DNA of 64,000 nucleotides from Cellulomonas gelida (GCF_006538725.1 NZ_BJLQ01000019.1:1-64000); one strand, 5' to 3'. Shown: positions 40,338 to 53,441, counted from the stretch's first letter. The notes: generated from the letters alone by a model not told the origin. A program made the numbers and translations.

Positions 40338-41585
40338 CTACTGGAGCAGGCCGTCGACGAACGCCTCGGGGTCGAAGGGCGCGAGGTCGTCGGGACCCTC
40401 GCCCAGCCCGACGAGCTTGACGGGCACGCCGAGCTCGCGCTGCACCGCGACGACGATGCCGCCCTTGGCGGTCCCGTCGAGCTTGGTCAGCACGATGCCC
40501 GTGATGCCCGCGACCTCGCCGAACACGCGCGCCTGGTTGAGCCCGTTCTGGCCCGTGGTCGCGTCGAGCACGAGGAGCACCTCGCTGAGCGGGGCCTCCT
40601 TGCCGATGACACGCGTGATCTTGCCGAGCTCGTCCATCAGACCGGCCTTGTTCTGCAGGCGCCCCGCGGTGTCGACCACGACCACGTCGACCTGGGCCTG
40701 CTTGCCGGTCCGGACTGCCTCGAACGCGACCGACGCCGGGTCGGCGCCGTCCCGGTCGGACCGCACCGTCGGGACCCCGACGCGCGAGCCCCACGTCTCG
40801 AGCTGGTCGGCCGCCGCCGCGCGGAACGTGTCCGCGGCGCCGAGCACCACCGACTGCTGCTCCCCCACGAGCAGTCGCGTGAGCTTGCCGATCGTCGTCG
40901 TCTTGCCCGTGCCGTTGACACCCACCACCAGCAGGACCGCGGGCATGCGCGTGCCGTCGTCGGCCACGGTCGGCGACGTGTGCAGCGAGCGGTCGAGGCT
41001 CGGGTCGACGAGCTCGAGCAGCTGGGCCCGCAGCAGGGCCTTGACCTGCGCGGGGTCCCTGAGGCCGTCGACGCGCACGCGCGTGCGCAGCGCGTCGATG
41101 AGCTCGCCCGTGGGGCCGGGACCGACGTCGGCGAGCAGGAGCGTCTCCTCGAGCTCGTCCCAGTCGTCCTCGGACAGGTGGTCGCGGGACAGGACCGCAA
41201 GCAGGCGGGTGCCCAGCGGCGAGCCCGAGCGCGAGAGCCGGTCGCGCAGGCGCGCGAGACGACCCGCGGCCGGCGCCGGCACGTCGAGCACCGGAAGGTC
41301 CGGCGCCTCACCGGGCGCGCTCTCGGCGAGCGGCGCCTCGGCCTGCTCGGGGAGCGTCTCGAGGGTGCCCACACCGGCGGTCGGGGGCACCTCGACCGCG
41401 ACGCCGGACGCGTCGTCGTCGGGCGCGGTGGCCTGGGTCGGGACGTGCTCGATCGTCGGCGTGGGCGCCGAGGTCGAGCCGTCGTCGCGCGGACGGCGGC
41501 GCGAGACGAACAGCGTGACGACGGCCGCGACGAGCGCGATCGGCACACCAGCGGCGAGGAGAGTGGTCAGGGCGTCGGAGCTCAC
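40338..41585 (-). CDS. ftsY: Signal recognition particle receptor FtsY
   Basis: 415 residues from GTG at 41585 (VSSDALTTLLAAGVPIALVAAVVTLFVSRRR); a GTG two codons upstream is also possible. A membrane-anchoring hydrophobic segment is followed by an acidic/Pro-rich stretch (residues about 35-115) and the NG GTPase domain with GVNGTGKTTTIGKL near residue 222, DTAGRLQNKAGL near 310 and TKLDGTAKGG near 365. The acidic N-terminal region is as in other actinobacteria. Confidence 0.96.
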   Translation of the reverse strand: MSSDALTTLLAAGVPIALVAAVVTLFVSRRRPRDDGSTSAPTPTIEHVPTQATAPDDDASGVAVEVPPTAGVGTLETLPEQAEAPLAESAPGEAPDLPVLDVPAPAAGRLARLRDRLSRSGSPLGTRLLAVLSRDHLSEDDWDELEETLLLADVGPGPTGELIDALRTRVRVDGLRDPAQVKALLRAQLLELVDPSLDRSLHTSPTVADDGTRMPAVLLVVGVNGTGKTTTIGKLTRLLVGEQQSVVLGAADTFRAAAADQLETWGSRVGVPTVRSDRDGADPASVAFEAVRTGKQAQVDVVVVDTAGRLQNKAGLMDELGKITRVIGKEAPLSEVLLVLDATTGQNGLNQARVFGEVAGITGIVLTKLDGTAKGGIVVAVQRELGVPVKLVGLGEGPDDLAPFDPEAFVDGLLQ

Positions 41586-41773
41586 CCGCACAGTCTGGCC
41601 GCGGACCAGGCGGCGGCGCGAACCCACGACCACCGGCGTGGACTCCCGTGCCCCCGGCCCGCACTCGCGGCGAGTCCGTCGGCGCCCTCCGGACCGCCGT
41701 CCGGCACCGGGTCCGAACGCCGTGATTCGTTTCGGCCGTGTCGGTGCGCACGGCCCGTGGGTACGTTCACAGG

Positions 41774-41813
41774 CCGGGACGACCGCTCCCGGTCGTCCCG
41801 GACGGCGCCGTCC
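41774..41813. repeat. Two overlapping palindromes in the pectate lyase leader
   Basis: CCGGGACGACC (41774-41784) pairs with GGTCGTCCCGG (41791-41801) around a 6-base loop. Overlapping its end, GGACGGCGCCGTCC (41800-41813) is a perfect 14-base palindrome. Together they lie 19-58 bases before the ATG, where they could be an operator or an mRNA hairpin. Confidence 0.6.
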
Positions 41814-41831
41814 CGACGAGAGGTGGGCCCC

Positions 41832-43196
41832 ATGCCCCGCACGCATCGAGCACCCGACCACGCGCACCACGTGCGACCCCGTCCCGGCCGCTCGGACCGG
41901 CACCGCGGACCGCGCTCGAGGCGCGTGCGGACGGCCGTCGCCGCCCTCGTCACCGCCGCGCTCGTCGGGACCCTCGGCCTGATCTCCGCCCTGGGCGCGA
42001 ACGCCGCGACGATCGACCCGAGTGCGTGGTACGTGCTGGTCAACCGCAAGAGCGACAAGGTCCTCGACGTCCAGGGCCAGGCGACCGGTGACGGGTCACC
42101 GCTCGTGCAGTCGACCCGGACCGACGCCACGAGCCAGCAGTTCAGGGTCGTGGACGCCGGCGGCGGGTGGTACGAGCTGCTCAACCGCAGGTCCGGCAAG
42201 GTCGTCGACCTGTGGGAGTGGAGCACCGCCGACGGCGCGACCTTCCGGCTGTTCACGGACCTGAACGGCGCCAACCAGCGGTTCGGGATCGTCGACCAGT
42301 CCGGCTACGTCCGCTTCGTCAACCAGCACTCGGGCAAGGTGCTGCAGGTGGCCGGCGCGTCGACCGCCGAGGGTGCAGCCGTCGTGCAGGGATCGGACAC
42401 GAAGTCCTACCACCAGCAGTGGCTGCTGGTGAAGCTCGGGAACGGGAGCACGCCGGCACCCACGACCGGCCCGACACCGACCACGCCGCCGAGCACACCG
42501 CCGAGCACACCGCCGAGCAACGGCTCCTGGCCGACCGCGACCGGTCAGCAGCGGGTCATCTCCACGATCGCGGTCAGCGGCACGTTCGACGGTCGGCTCG
42601 TGCGCTACTACGGGATCTCCTCGGGCGGTCAGGACGAGTCGCAGCCACCCATGTTCAAGCTCGCCGACGGCGCGGTCCTCACGAACGTCATCCTCGGCTC
42701 GGGTGCGGGCGACGGCGTGCACTGCACCGGCACCTGCACGCTGCGGAACGTGTGGTGGGAGGACGTCGAGGAGGACGCCGCGACGCTCAAGGGCAGCTCG
42801 TCGTCCCAGGTCATGACGGTCGACGGCGGCGGGGCGCGGTCCGCCTCGGACAAGGTGTTCCAGCACAACGGCCCCGGCACGTTCGTCATCAAGAACTTCC
42901 AGGCGACGGACATCGGCAAGCTGTACCGCTCGTGCGGCAACTGCTCCACGCAGTACGCGCGCACGGTCGTCGTCCAGAACGTGACGATCACGGCGCCCGC
43001 GAAGTCGCTCGTCGGCATCAACTCCAACCTCGGGGACCGCGCGACGCTCTCGGGCATCACGCTCGTCAACGACTGGTCGAAGAAGGTCGCGATCTGCGAG
43101 GAGTACCGCGGGGTGACGTCCGGCGAGCCGACGAAGGTCTCGTCAGGACCGAGCGCGGCGTGCGGGTACTCCCCGTCCGCGGTGGTCTACCGATGA
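41832..43196 (+). CDS. Secreted pectate lyase family 3 with ricin-type carbohydrate-binding domain
   Basis: 454 residues from ATG at 41832. A long basic n-region and hydrophobic segment (AVAALVTAALVGTLGLISALGANA) make a signal peptide of about 58 residues. Residues of about 62-205 form a beta-trefoil CBM13/ricin-like domain with three repeats holding SQQFRV, NQRFGI and HQQWLLV. A Thr/Pro linker with PPSTPPST repeats comes next, and residues of about 235-454 match polysaccharide lyase family 3 (FDGRLVRYYGI, GVHCTGTCTLRNVWWEDVEEDAAT, FVIKNFQ). It would cleave pectate outside the cell. It is inserted between the conserved neighbours smc and ftsY. Confidence 0.93.
   Translation: MPRTHRAPDHAHHVRPRPGRSDRHRGPRSRRVRTAVAALVTAALVGTLGLISALGANAATIDPSAWYVLVNRKSDKVLDVQGQATGDGSPLVQSTRTDATSQQFRVVDAGGGWYELLNRRSGKVVDLWEWSTADGATFRLFTDLNGANQRFGIVDQSGYVRFVNQHSGKVLQVAGASTAEGAAVVQGSDTKSYHQQWLLVKLGNGSTPAPTTGPTPTTPPSTPPSTPPSNGSWPTATGQQRVISTIAVSGTFDGRLVRYYGISSGGQDESQPPMFKLADGAVLTNVILGSGAGDGVHCTGTCTLRNVWWEDVEEDAATLKGSSSSQVMTVDGGGARSASDKVFQHNGPGTFVIKNFQATDIGKLYRSCGNCSTQYARTVVVQNVTITAPAKSLVGINSNLGDRATLSGITLVNDWSKKVAICEEYRGVTSGEPTKVSSGPSAACGYSPSAVVYR
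42481..42519 (+). repeat. 12-base tandem repeat in the linker of the pectate lyase
   Basis: CCGCCGAGCACA-type units recur with a 12-base period and encode the PPST repeats of the linker. A slippage-type coding repeat. Confidence 0.6.
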
Positions 43197-43280
43197 CGGC
43201 GTGACCGTGAGGCCCTTGTGACGACTCGCGGGCCGGTCGCCGCTGCGGCCGGTCCGCGCCTCACGTCCCTGGGCGGCAGG

Positions 43281-43616
43281 TCAGCCGTGGCGGCGCAGCG
43301 GGTTCGCGCGCACGGCCTTGTCCTTGGCACGTGCGAGACCGGCCGAGAGGTCGTCGACGTGCAGGTAGCCCTCACCCTGCTCGGCCGTCGCGTTGAGGAA
43401 GTCCGCGAGCGACAGGTCCACGGGCTCGGCGTCGGCGGCCTGCGCCGCGGCGATCTGGTCCGGCGCGGGGTGTCGACGTGCCCGCAGGCCGCGGCGGAAC
43501 GCCTGCCACGGCGACTCGTCGTCCCGGCGGTCGTCCGCGTCCGACGAGCTCGCGACGAGCAGGACGGCAGCCGCCACCGCAAGGGCGACGAGGACGGCGA
43601 TCACGACAGGCAGCAC
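43281..43616 (-). CDS. Small single-span membrane protein
   Basis: 111 residues from GTG at 43616 (VLPVVIAVLVALAVAAAVLLVASSSDADD); the frame extends upstream, but codon quality there is poor. One N-terminal membrane segment is followed by a basic stretch ([18 protein letters not shown]) and an acidic Ala-rich tail. I recognise no family. It lies between smc and the inserted pectate lyase, so it may be a resident of the smc-ftsY gap or part of the insertion. The start is uncertain. Confidence 0.6.
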   Translation of the reverse strand: MLPVVIAVLVALAVAAAVLLVASSSDADDRRDDESPWQAFRRGLRARRHPAPDQIAAAQAADAEPVDLSLADFLNATAEQGEGYLHVDDLSAGLARAKDKAVRANPLRRHG

Positions 43617-43761
43617 CCGTCCAGTGTCGTCCGGGACCCGCTGCGCCGCCTCGACGAGGAGCGGTTCAGACCGACTCCCACACACGATCTTCACGCGCGC
43701 CGCCCGCGCGAGCCCGCGGGCCGTCTCCAGAGCGCCGTCGGCCCGCCGCACGGGCGCCCGC

Positions 43762-46700
43762 TCAGGCGGTCTCGCGCATCCGCTGGCTCACGACGGTCGT
43801 CACACCGTCACCGCGCATCGTGACGCCGTACAGCGCGTCCGCGATCTCCATCGTGCGCTTCTGGTGCGTCACGACGATGAGCTGCGAGTCCTCCTGCAGC
43901 TCGCGGAAGATCTCCAGGAGTCGGCCGAGGTTCGCGTCGTCGAGCGCGGCCTCGACCTCGTCCATCACGTAGAACGGGCTCGGCCGGGCCTTGAAGATCG
44001 CGACGAGCATCGCCACCGCCGTGAGCGAGCGCTCGCCGCCCGACAGCAGCGACAGCCGCTTGACCTTCTTGCCCGCGGGACGCGCCTCGACGTCGATTCC
44101 CGTGGTGAGCATGTCGTCGGGGTCCGTCAGCACCAACCGGCCCTCACCACCCGGGAACAGGCGCGGGAACACCACGTCGAAGGCGGCGGCGGTGTCGCGG
44201 TACGCCTCGGCGAAGACCTGCTCGACCCGCTCGTCGATCTCCTTGACGATCTCCAGCAGGTCCGTGCGGGACTTCTTGAGGTCGGCGAGCTGGTCGACCA
44301 GGAACTTGTGGCGCTCCTCGAGCGCCGAGAACTCCTCGAGCGCGAGCGGGTTGACGCGGCCGAGCAGCGAGAGCGCGCGCTCCGCGGCGCGCAGGCGCTT
44401 CTCCTGCTGCTCGCGCACGTACGGGACGTGCGTCGGCGCGTCCGGGTCGGGCTCCGTCCCGGGCGGCACGACGACCGGCACGTCCTGGTGCGGCCCGAAC
44501 TCCTCGAGCAGCACGGCCGGGTCGAGCCCGAGCTCCTCGACCGCGCGCGTCTCGAGCTGCTCGATCCGCAGGCGCTGCTGGGTGCGGGCAACCTCGTCGC
44601 GGTGCGCGACGTCGGTCAGGCGCGCGAGCTCGGCGGCCTGCTGCTCGGCCCGGACCCGCATCGTCGTGATCGTCTCGTCGCGCTGCGCGCGCGCGGCCTC
44701 GGCGGACTCGCGCTCGTCGGACGCCCGCCGCAGCGAGCCGTCGAGCAGGGCGAGCGCGTGGTTCGCGCCGTCCCGCACGGCCTGGGCGACCGCCGCCTGC
44801 CGCGCACGCGCGCGCTCGCGCTCGGCGGCGCGCTCACGTGCCGCCCGCTCGGACTGCGCGGCCCGCTCGAGCGACTCGGCGCGCCCCGCGAGCGCGCGGG
44901 CACGCTCCTCGACCGTGCGCAGCGTCAGCCGGGCCTCGGTCTCCCGCTGGCGCGCCGCCGTCGCCGCCTCGAGCAGCGTGTCGCGGCGCTTGGTGCCCTC
45001 GGCGATCTGCGCCTCGCTCTCGACGGGCTCGACCTCCGCGGCGGCGAGCCGCTCGGTGAGCTCGGCGAGCTGCGCGGTGTCGTCCTCGAGCGTGCGGGAT
45101 GCCGCGTCGAGCGACGCCTGCACGCGCTCGGCCTCGGCCCGCGCGGCGCGCGCGGTCGAGCCGAGGTTGCCCAGCTGCTCGGCGACCGCCGCGAGCTGCG
45201 CGTCGGACTCGTTGAGGCGGTCCAGCGTGTCCTCGTACGCCGCGCGCGCCTGCTCCTTCTCCTGCGCCGCGCGCGCGACCTCGAACCGCAGGCGCTCGGC
45301 CTCGGCCGCCGCGTGCTGCGCGCCCTGCCGCGCCTGGTCCAGCGCCGCCTGCAGGTGCAGCGCGCTGGGGGCGGCCGCCGACCCGCCCGACGCGCGCGTG
45401 CGGGACAGGACGTCCCCCGTGCGGGTCGCGACGACGAGGTCGGGCGCCTGGGCGAGCAGCGCGCGCGCGGCGGCGAGGTCGTCGACGACGACGACGTCCG
45501 CGAGCAGCGCGTCGACCGTCGCGCGCACGTTCTCCGGCGCCTCGACGAGGTCCGCGGCCCGGTCCGCGCCTGCGGGGAGGTCCACGCGCCGCGTAGGCGA
45601 CCCGGGTCCGCCGACGAGCAGCGTCGCGCGTCCGGCATCCTCGGTGCGCAGCCAGCGGATCGCGTCCACGGCGGCCTCGACCGACTCGACGGCCACGGCG
45701 TCGGCCGTGGCGCCCAGCGCGGCGACGATCGCGTCCTCGTCGCGCGGGTCGACGGCGAGCAGCGCGGCGACCGAGCCGATCGTGCCCGTCAGACCGTCCG
45801 CCGCGAGCAGCGCACCCGCGCCGTCCTTGCGCGTCAGGCTCAGCTCGAGCGTCTCGGCGCGGGACTCCAGCGCCGTCCGCTCGCGCTCCGCGGCGCCCAG
45901 CGCCTCGGTGGCCTCGGCGAGCCGCGTGGTCACGGCCTCGAGCGCGTCGGCCGCCGCCTCGTGCGCGGCGTCGAGACCTTCCTCGCCCTCCTCCGCGCCC
46001 GCGACCTGCGACTCGAGCGCCGCGAACTCCGCGGTCGCCTCGGCGCCCCGGCGCTCGGCCGCCACGAGCGTCTCGCGCAGGCGTCCGAGCTCGGCCTGCG
46101 TGGCCTCGACCCGGCTGCGGCGCGCAGCGACCTGACCGGCGAGGCGCGCGACGCCCTCGCGGCGGTCCGCGGCACCGCGGAGCGCGGTCGCGAGCTCCTT
46201 CTCGGCGCTCGTCGCCTGCTGCTCGACGTCCTGCCGGGCGGCGACCGCGGCCTCCAGGGCGGCGCGCGCGAGATCGACCTCGGCGGCCAGCTCGGCCTCG
46301 GCCTGGCGCACGCGCTCGGCCTGCGCCGCGAGGTCGTCAGGATCGCGTCCGTCGGAACGCTCCGGTGTCGACGAGCCCAGCAGACGCACGCGGTCGGCCG
46401 CGAGCGTCGCGGTCCCCCGCAGCCGCTCGCGCAACGACGACAGTCGGTACCAGACCTCGCTGATCTCACTGAGCGCCGGCGCGGCCTCGGCCGCCTCGCG
46501 CTCGAGCGACGCGAGCCGGGCGCGCGTCGCGCCGAGCTCCGCCTCCACCTGCGCACGCTGGTCGTTCAGCGCGGTCTCGTCGGCGATCTCCTGCTCGAGC
46601 TGTGAGCTGAGCTGCGCGAGGTCGTCGGCGAGCAGGCGCGCCCGCGCGTCGCGCAGGTCCGACTGCACGACCGCGGCCTTGCGCGCGACCTCCGCCTGGC

Positions 46701-47319
46701 GGCCGAGGGGGCCGAGCTGGCGGCGGATCTCCGCGGTGAGGTCGGTCAGGCGCGTGAGGTTGGCCTGCATCGCGTCGAGCTTGCGCAGCGCCTTGTCCTT
46801 GCGCTTGCGGTGCTTGAGGACGCCCGCGGCCTCCTCGATGAACCCGCGGCGCTCCTCGGGCGTGGCCCGCAGCACGGCGTCGAGCTGGCCCTGCCCAACG
46901 ATCACGTGCATCTCGCGCCCGAGGCCGGAGTCCGAGAGCAGGTCCTGGATGTCGAGCAGGCGGCAGCCCTGCCCGTTGATCGCGTACTCCGACCCCCCGT
47001 TGCGGAACAGCGTCCGCGAGATCGTCACCTCGGTGTACTCGATCGGCAGCGCGCCGTCGGTGTTGTCGATCGTGAGCGAGACCTCGGCGCGGCCCAGCGG
47101 CGGACGCCCCGCTGTGCCCGCGAAGATGACGTCCTCCATCTTGCCGCCGCGCAGCGACTTGGCGCCCTGCTCCCCCATGACCCACGCGAGCGCGTCGACC
47201 ACGTTGGACTTGCCGGAGCCGTTCGGCCCGACGACGCAGGTGACGCCCGGCTCGAAGCTCAAGGTCGTCGCCGAGGCGAACGACTTGAACCCGCGCAGGG
47301 TCAGCGTCTTGAGGTGCAC
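43762..47319 (-). CDS. smc: Chromosome segregation protein SMC
   Basis: 1185 residues from GTG at 47319. SMC dimers, with ScpA/ScpB, hold and organise chromosomal DNA. The N-terminal ATPase head has Walker A GPNGSGKSNVVDALAWVMGEQ (split; residue about 32). Coiled coils flank a hinge near residues 510-660. The C-terminal head has the ABC signature LLSGGERSLTAVAML and Walker B FYVMDEVEAALDDANLGRL. Length is typical. Its usual neighbour ftsY is 2.2 kb away beyond the inserted genes. Confidence 0.98.
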   Translation of the reverse strand: MHLKTLTLRGFKSFASATTLSFEPGVTCVVGPNGSGKSNVVDALAWVMGEQGAKSLRGGKMEDVIFAGTAGRPPLGRAEVSLTIDNTDGALPIEYTEVTISRTLFRNGGSEYAINGQGCRLLDIQDLLSDSGLGREMHVIVGQGQLDAVLRATPEERRGFIEEAAGVLKHRKRKDKALRKLDAMQANLTRLTDLTAEIRRQLGPLGRQAEVARKAAVVQSDLRDARARLLADDLAQLSSQLEQEIADETALNDQRAQVEAELGATRARLASLEREAAEAAPALSEISEVWYRLSSLRERLRGTATLAADRVRLLGSSTPERSDGRDPDDLAAQAERVRQAEAELAAEVDLARAALEAAVAARQDVEQQATSAEKELATALRGAADRREGVARLAGQVAARRSRVEATQAELGRLRETLVAAERRGAEATAEFAALESQVAGAEEGEEGLDAAHEAAADALEAVTTRLAEATEALGAAERERTALESRAETLELSLTRKDGAGALLAADGLTGTIGSVAALLAVDPRDEDAIVAALGATADAVAVESVEAAVDAIRWLRTEDAGRATLLVGGPGSPTRRVDLPAGADRAADLVEAPENVRATVDALLADVVVVDDLAAARALLAQAPDLVVATRTGDVLSRTRASGGSAAAPSALHLQAALDQARQGAQHAAAEAERLRFEVARAAQEKEQARAAYEDTLDRLNESDAQLAAVAEQLGNLGSTARAARAEAERVQASLDAASRTLEDDTAQLAELTERLAAAEVEPVESEAQIAEGTKRRDTLLEAATAARQRETEARLTLRTVEERARALAGRAESLERAAQSERAARERAAERERARARQAAVAQAVRDGANHALALLDGSLRRASDERESAEAARAQRDETITTMRVRAEQQAAELARLTDVAHRDEVARTQQRLRIEQLETRAVEELGLDPAVLLEEFGPHQDVPVVVPPGTEPDPDAPTHVPYVREQQEKRLRAAERALSLLGRVNPLALEEFSALEERHKFLVDQLADLKKSRTDLLEIVKEIDERVEQVFAEAYRDTAAAFDVVFPRLFPGGEGRLVLTDPDDMLTTGIDVEARPAGKKVKRLSLLSGGERSLTAVAMLVAIFKARPSPFYVMDEVEAALDDANLGRLLEIFRELQEDSQLIVVTHQKRTMEIADALYGVTMRGDGVTTVVSQRMRETA

Positions 47320-47338
47320 GGACGCGAGTGTAGGTCGG

Positions 47339-47369
47339 CCGGGGCCCCGACCCGGGGACGTGGCCCCGG
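47339..47369 (-). terminator. Hairpin between ndk and smc
   Basis: CCGGGGCC (47339-47346) pairs with GGCCCCGG (47362-47369) across a 15-base loop, 34-64 bases past the ndk stop. Confidence 0.5.
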
Positions 47370-47402
47370 AGCCGTCCGCTCAGGCCGTGCCGCGAGTGCC
47401 GT

Positions 47403-47828
47403 TCAGAGGGCCGGGAACCAGAGCGCGATCTCGCGCGCGGCGGACTCCGGTGAGTCGGAGCCGTGCACGACGTTCTCGATGACCTTGCGGCCCCAGTCGC
47501 GCGCCAGGTCGCCGCGGATCGTGCCCGGCGCGGCCGTCGTCGGGTCCGTCGTCCCCGCGAGCGAACGGAAGCCCTCGATCACGCGCTGCCCCTCGACGAC
47601 CGCCGCGACCACCGGACCCGAGCGCATGAAGTCGATCAGCGGCTGGACGAACGGCTTGCCCGCGTGCTCCGCGTAGTGCTCGGCGAGCAGGGCCTCGTCG
47701 GCCTCCCGCAGCTCGAGGGCGACGAGCGTGTAGCCCTTGGCCTCGATGCGCCGCAGGACCTCCCCGACGTGACCGCGGGCGACGCCGTCGGGCTTGACGA
47801 GGACGAGGGTGCGCTGGACGTCAGACAT
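47403..47828 (-). CDS. ndk: Nucleoside diphosphate kinase
   Basis: 141 residues from ATG at 47828 ([19 protein letters not shown]). It balances nucleoside triphosphates by gamma-phosphate transfer. The catalytic His is in [12 protein letters not shown], and [18 protein letters not shown] is the usual motif. In actinobacteria the order folC-DUF4233-ndk is common; here DUF4233 is next to ndk but folC is 5.6 kb away. Confidence 0.98.
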   Translation of the reverse strand: MSDVQRTLVLVKPDGVARGHVGEVLRRIEAKGYTLVALELREADEALLAEHYAEHAGKPFVQPLIDFMRSGPVVAAVVEGQRVIEGFRSLAGTTDPTTAAPGTIRGDLARDWGRKVIENVVHGSDSPESAAREIALWFPAL

Positions 47829-47904
47829 GGCGCCCACCCTAGTGTCGCGGGCTGTGGCGCCGCGGGGCGTCGAGCGACCTCGTCCGCGCGGCGTGCGTCA
47901 CACG

Positions 47905-50800
<2,896 letters not shown>

Positions 50801-50823
50801 CACGACGAGAACGTTACATCCAC

Positions 50824-50835
50824 TGCAACTTTGCA
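50824..50835. promoter_or_regulatory. Inverted repeat TGCAA-CT-TTGCA before tetR
   Basis: A perfect 5-bp inverted repeat with a 2-base spacer lies 24 bases before the tetR start, in a low-GC stretch where CACTGCAA is followed by the related CACTCAGCGCAA. Candidate autoregulatory operator of the TetR protein, with the tetR promoter overlapping it. Confidence 0.5.
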
Positions 50836-50878
50836 CTCAGCGCAATTACCTGCGACGTCGGTCACACGTGCGATGCGG

Positions 50879-51619
50879 TCAGATCTCGCCGAACCCCGCA
50901 TCGATCGCGTCGGTGAGCGCCTCGACGGCCTCGCCGGCCTGCGCACCGCTCGCCTCGATCTGCAGCTGTGCGCCCTGCGTCGCGCCGAGCTTCATGAGCT
51001 CGAGCACGCTCGCGGCGTTGACGCCGTTGACCGAGACGGTCGCGTCGTACCCCGCGAGCATGCGGGCCACGACCGCCGCCGGCCGGGCGTGCAGGCCGAG
51101 CGGGTTGAGCAGCGTGCGCGTGGCGCGCACGACGCCGTCGTCCGCGGGCGCGGTCGCGTGCCCGTCCGTCGTCGGCGCCGCCTCCACGGGGCCGAACGAC
51201 GTCGCGGCGTGCACGGCCGAGGCGGCGACCTCCTCGAGGTCCGCTCCCCCGTGCGCCGTCACCGCGGCGGCCACCGCTCCCTCGACGAACGGCGCGTCCG
51301 CGAGCCGCACGCGCTGCGCGAGCTCGGGATCGACGGCCTCGAGGACCGACTCGGTCGTGAGCACCGCCGAGCCGAGGTCCGTCAGCACGACGACCGAGCG
51401 CCCGGCCTCGCCGGCCCGCTCGATCGCGGCCTCGACCGCGGCGTAGTCCGTGCCGAGACCACCGTCCGCCATGCCTCCAGCGGCGACGATGAGCACGCCG
51501 GGCGCCATCTGCGCCGCGAGCTCGGTCGCACCGAGCGCCAGGGCGCGCGAGTGCGAGACCAGGACGAGCGCAACCCGCGCGAGCTCACGGCCCGTCGGGA
51601 CGCCGGCCTCGGCGGTCAC
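50879..51619 (-). CDS. dhaM: Dihydroxyacetone kinase phosphotransfer protein DhaM (EIIA + HPr)
   Basis: 246 residues from GTG at 51619, overlapping the dhaL stop in GTGA. DhaM carries phosphate from the PTS to ADP bound on DhaL, replacing ATP. The N-terminal mannose-EIIA-like domain (VALVLVSHSRALALG) has its active-site His in SHSRAL. A C-terminal HPr domain with the phosphorylated His in GLHARPAAVVARM occupies about residues 165-246. No EI domain is fused, so a separate PTS enzyme I is required. Confidence 0.94.
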   Translation of the reverse strand: MTAEAGVPTGRELARVALVLVSHSRALALGATELAAQMAPGVLIVAAGGMADGGLGTDYAAVEAAIERAGEAGRSVVVLTDLGSAVLTTESVLEAVDPELAQRVRLADAPFVEGAVAAAVTAHGGADLEEVAASAVHAATSFGPVEAAPTTDGHATAPADDGVVRATRTLLNPLGLHARPAAVVARMLAGYDATVSVNGVNAASVLELMKLGATQGAQLQIEASGAQAGEAVEALTDAIDAGFGEI

Positions 51620-52257
51620 GACGCGCGGGCCGCGGTCGCCGCGGCGGCCTCGAGGAGCAGCTGCGACGAGCGCGCGCCCGGGTCCAGGTGGCCTGCCGAG
51701 CGCTCGCCGAGGTAGCTCGCGCGACCCTTGGTCGCGACGAGCGGGATCGTCGACTCGGCGCCGGCGGTGGCGGCGCGGGCCGCCGCCTCGAGCACCTGCG
51801 CGGGCTCGGCGCCGTCGGCCGCCGCCTTGGCGGCCGCCTCCGCGGCCGGGGACCACGCGTCGACCATGGTCTTCTCGCCCGTGGTGGCCTTGCCGCGGGC
51901 CACGATCCCCTCGAGGCCCGCCTCGAGCAGCGCGACGACGCCCGCGGAGTCGACGGTGCTGCCGCCGCACGCCTTCGCGGCCCGCAGGTACGCGGTGCCG
52001 TACAGCGGTCCGGCAGCACCGCCGACCGTCGACATGAGCGTGGTCGCGACGAGCTTGAGCACGTCGCCGATCGTGGCGGGCGGCGCCTCGAGCGCGTCGA
52101 GCTTGGCGACGACCGCCGTGAAGCCACGCTTGAGGTTCTCGCCGTGGTCACCGTCCCCGATCTGCCGGTCGAGCTCGATCAGCTCGTCCCGGTGCTCGAC
52201 CACCGTGGCGGCGCTCGTCCGTACCCAGTCCACGGCCCACGCCACGTCCAGCGTCAT
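51616..52257 (-). CDS. dhaL: Dihydroxyacetone kinase subunit DhaL
   Basis: 213 residues from ATG at 52257. DhaL is the ADP-binding subunit that phosphorylates dihydroxyacetone bound covalently to DhaK. The Mg/ADP-binding motif DRQIGDGDHGENLKRGF is near residue 32, and the helical barrel includes GGAAGPLYGTAYLRAA. The stop overlaps the dhaM start. The preceding gap to dhaK is 55 bases. Confidence 0.95.
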   Translation of the reverse strand: MTLDVAWAVDWVRTSAATVVEHRDELIELDRQIGDGDHGENLKRGFTAVVAKLDALEAPPATIGDVLKLVATTLMSTVGGAAGPLYGTAYLRAAKACGGSTVDSAGVVALLEAGLEGIVARGKATTGEKTMVDAWSPAAEAAAKAAADGAEPAQVLEAAARAATAGAESTIPLVATKGRASYLGERSAGHLDPGARSSQLLLEAAAATAARAS

Positions 52258-52312
52258 GCCACCTCCATCGTCGACCCCTGACCGCTGCCCATCCTCGCCC
52301 ACGCCGCAGGCG

Positions 52313-53317
<1,005 letters not shown>

Positions 53318-53421
53318 CCCCTCTCCGGGCGCCACGCGGGCCCCGGTGTCGCCAACGCCCCCGCTGTCGTCCTCACCTTCTCGGTGTGGCCGCACCGCGG
53401 CAAGTGGCGGGCGTGCATGCG

Positions 53422-53441
53422 CCGTGCACGTTTGTGCACGG
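53422..53441. promoter_or_regulatory. Inverted repeat CCGTGCAC-GTTT-GTGCACGG upstream of dhaK
   Basis: A perfect 8-bp inverted repeat with a 4-base spacer, about 105 bases before the dhaK start and 37 bases past the folC stop. A related GCGTGCATGC lies next to it (53411-53420). It could be the dha operator or a terminator for folC; its odd sequence and flanking half-site favour an operator. Confidence 0.55.
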
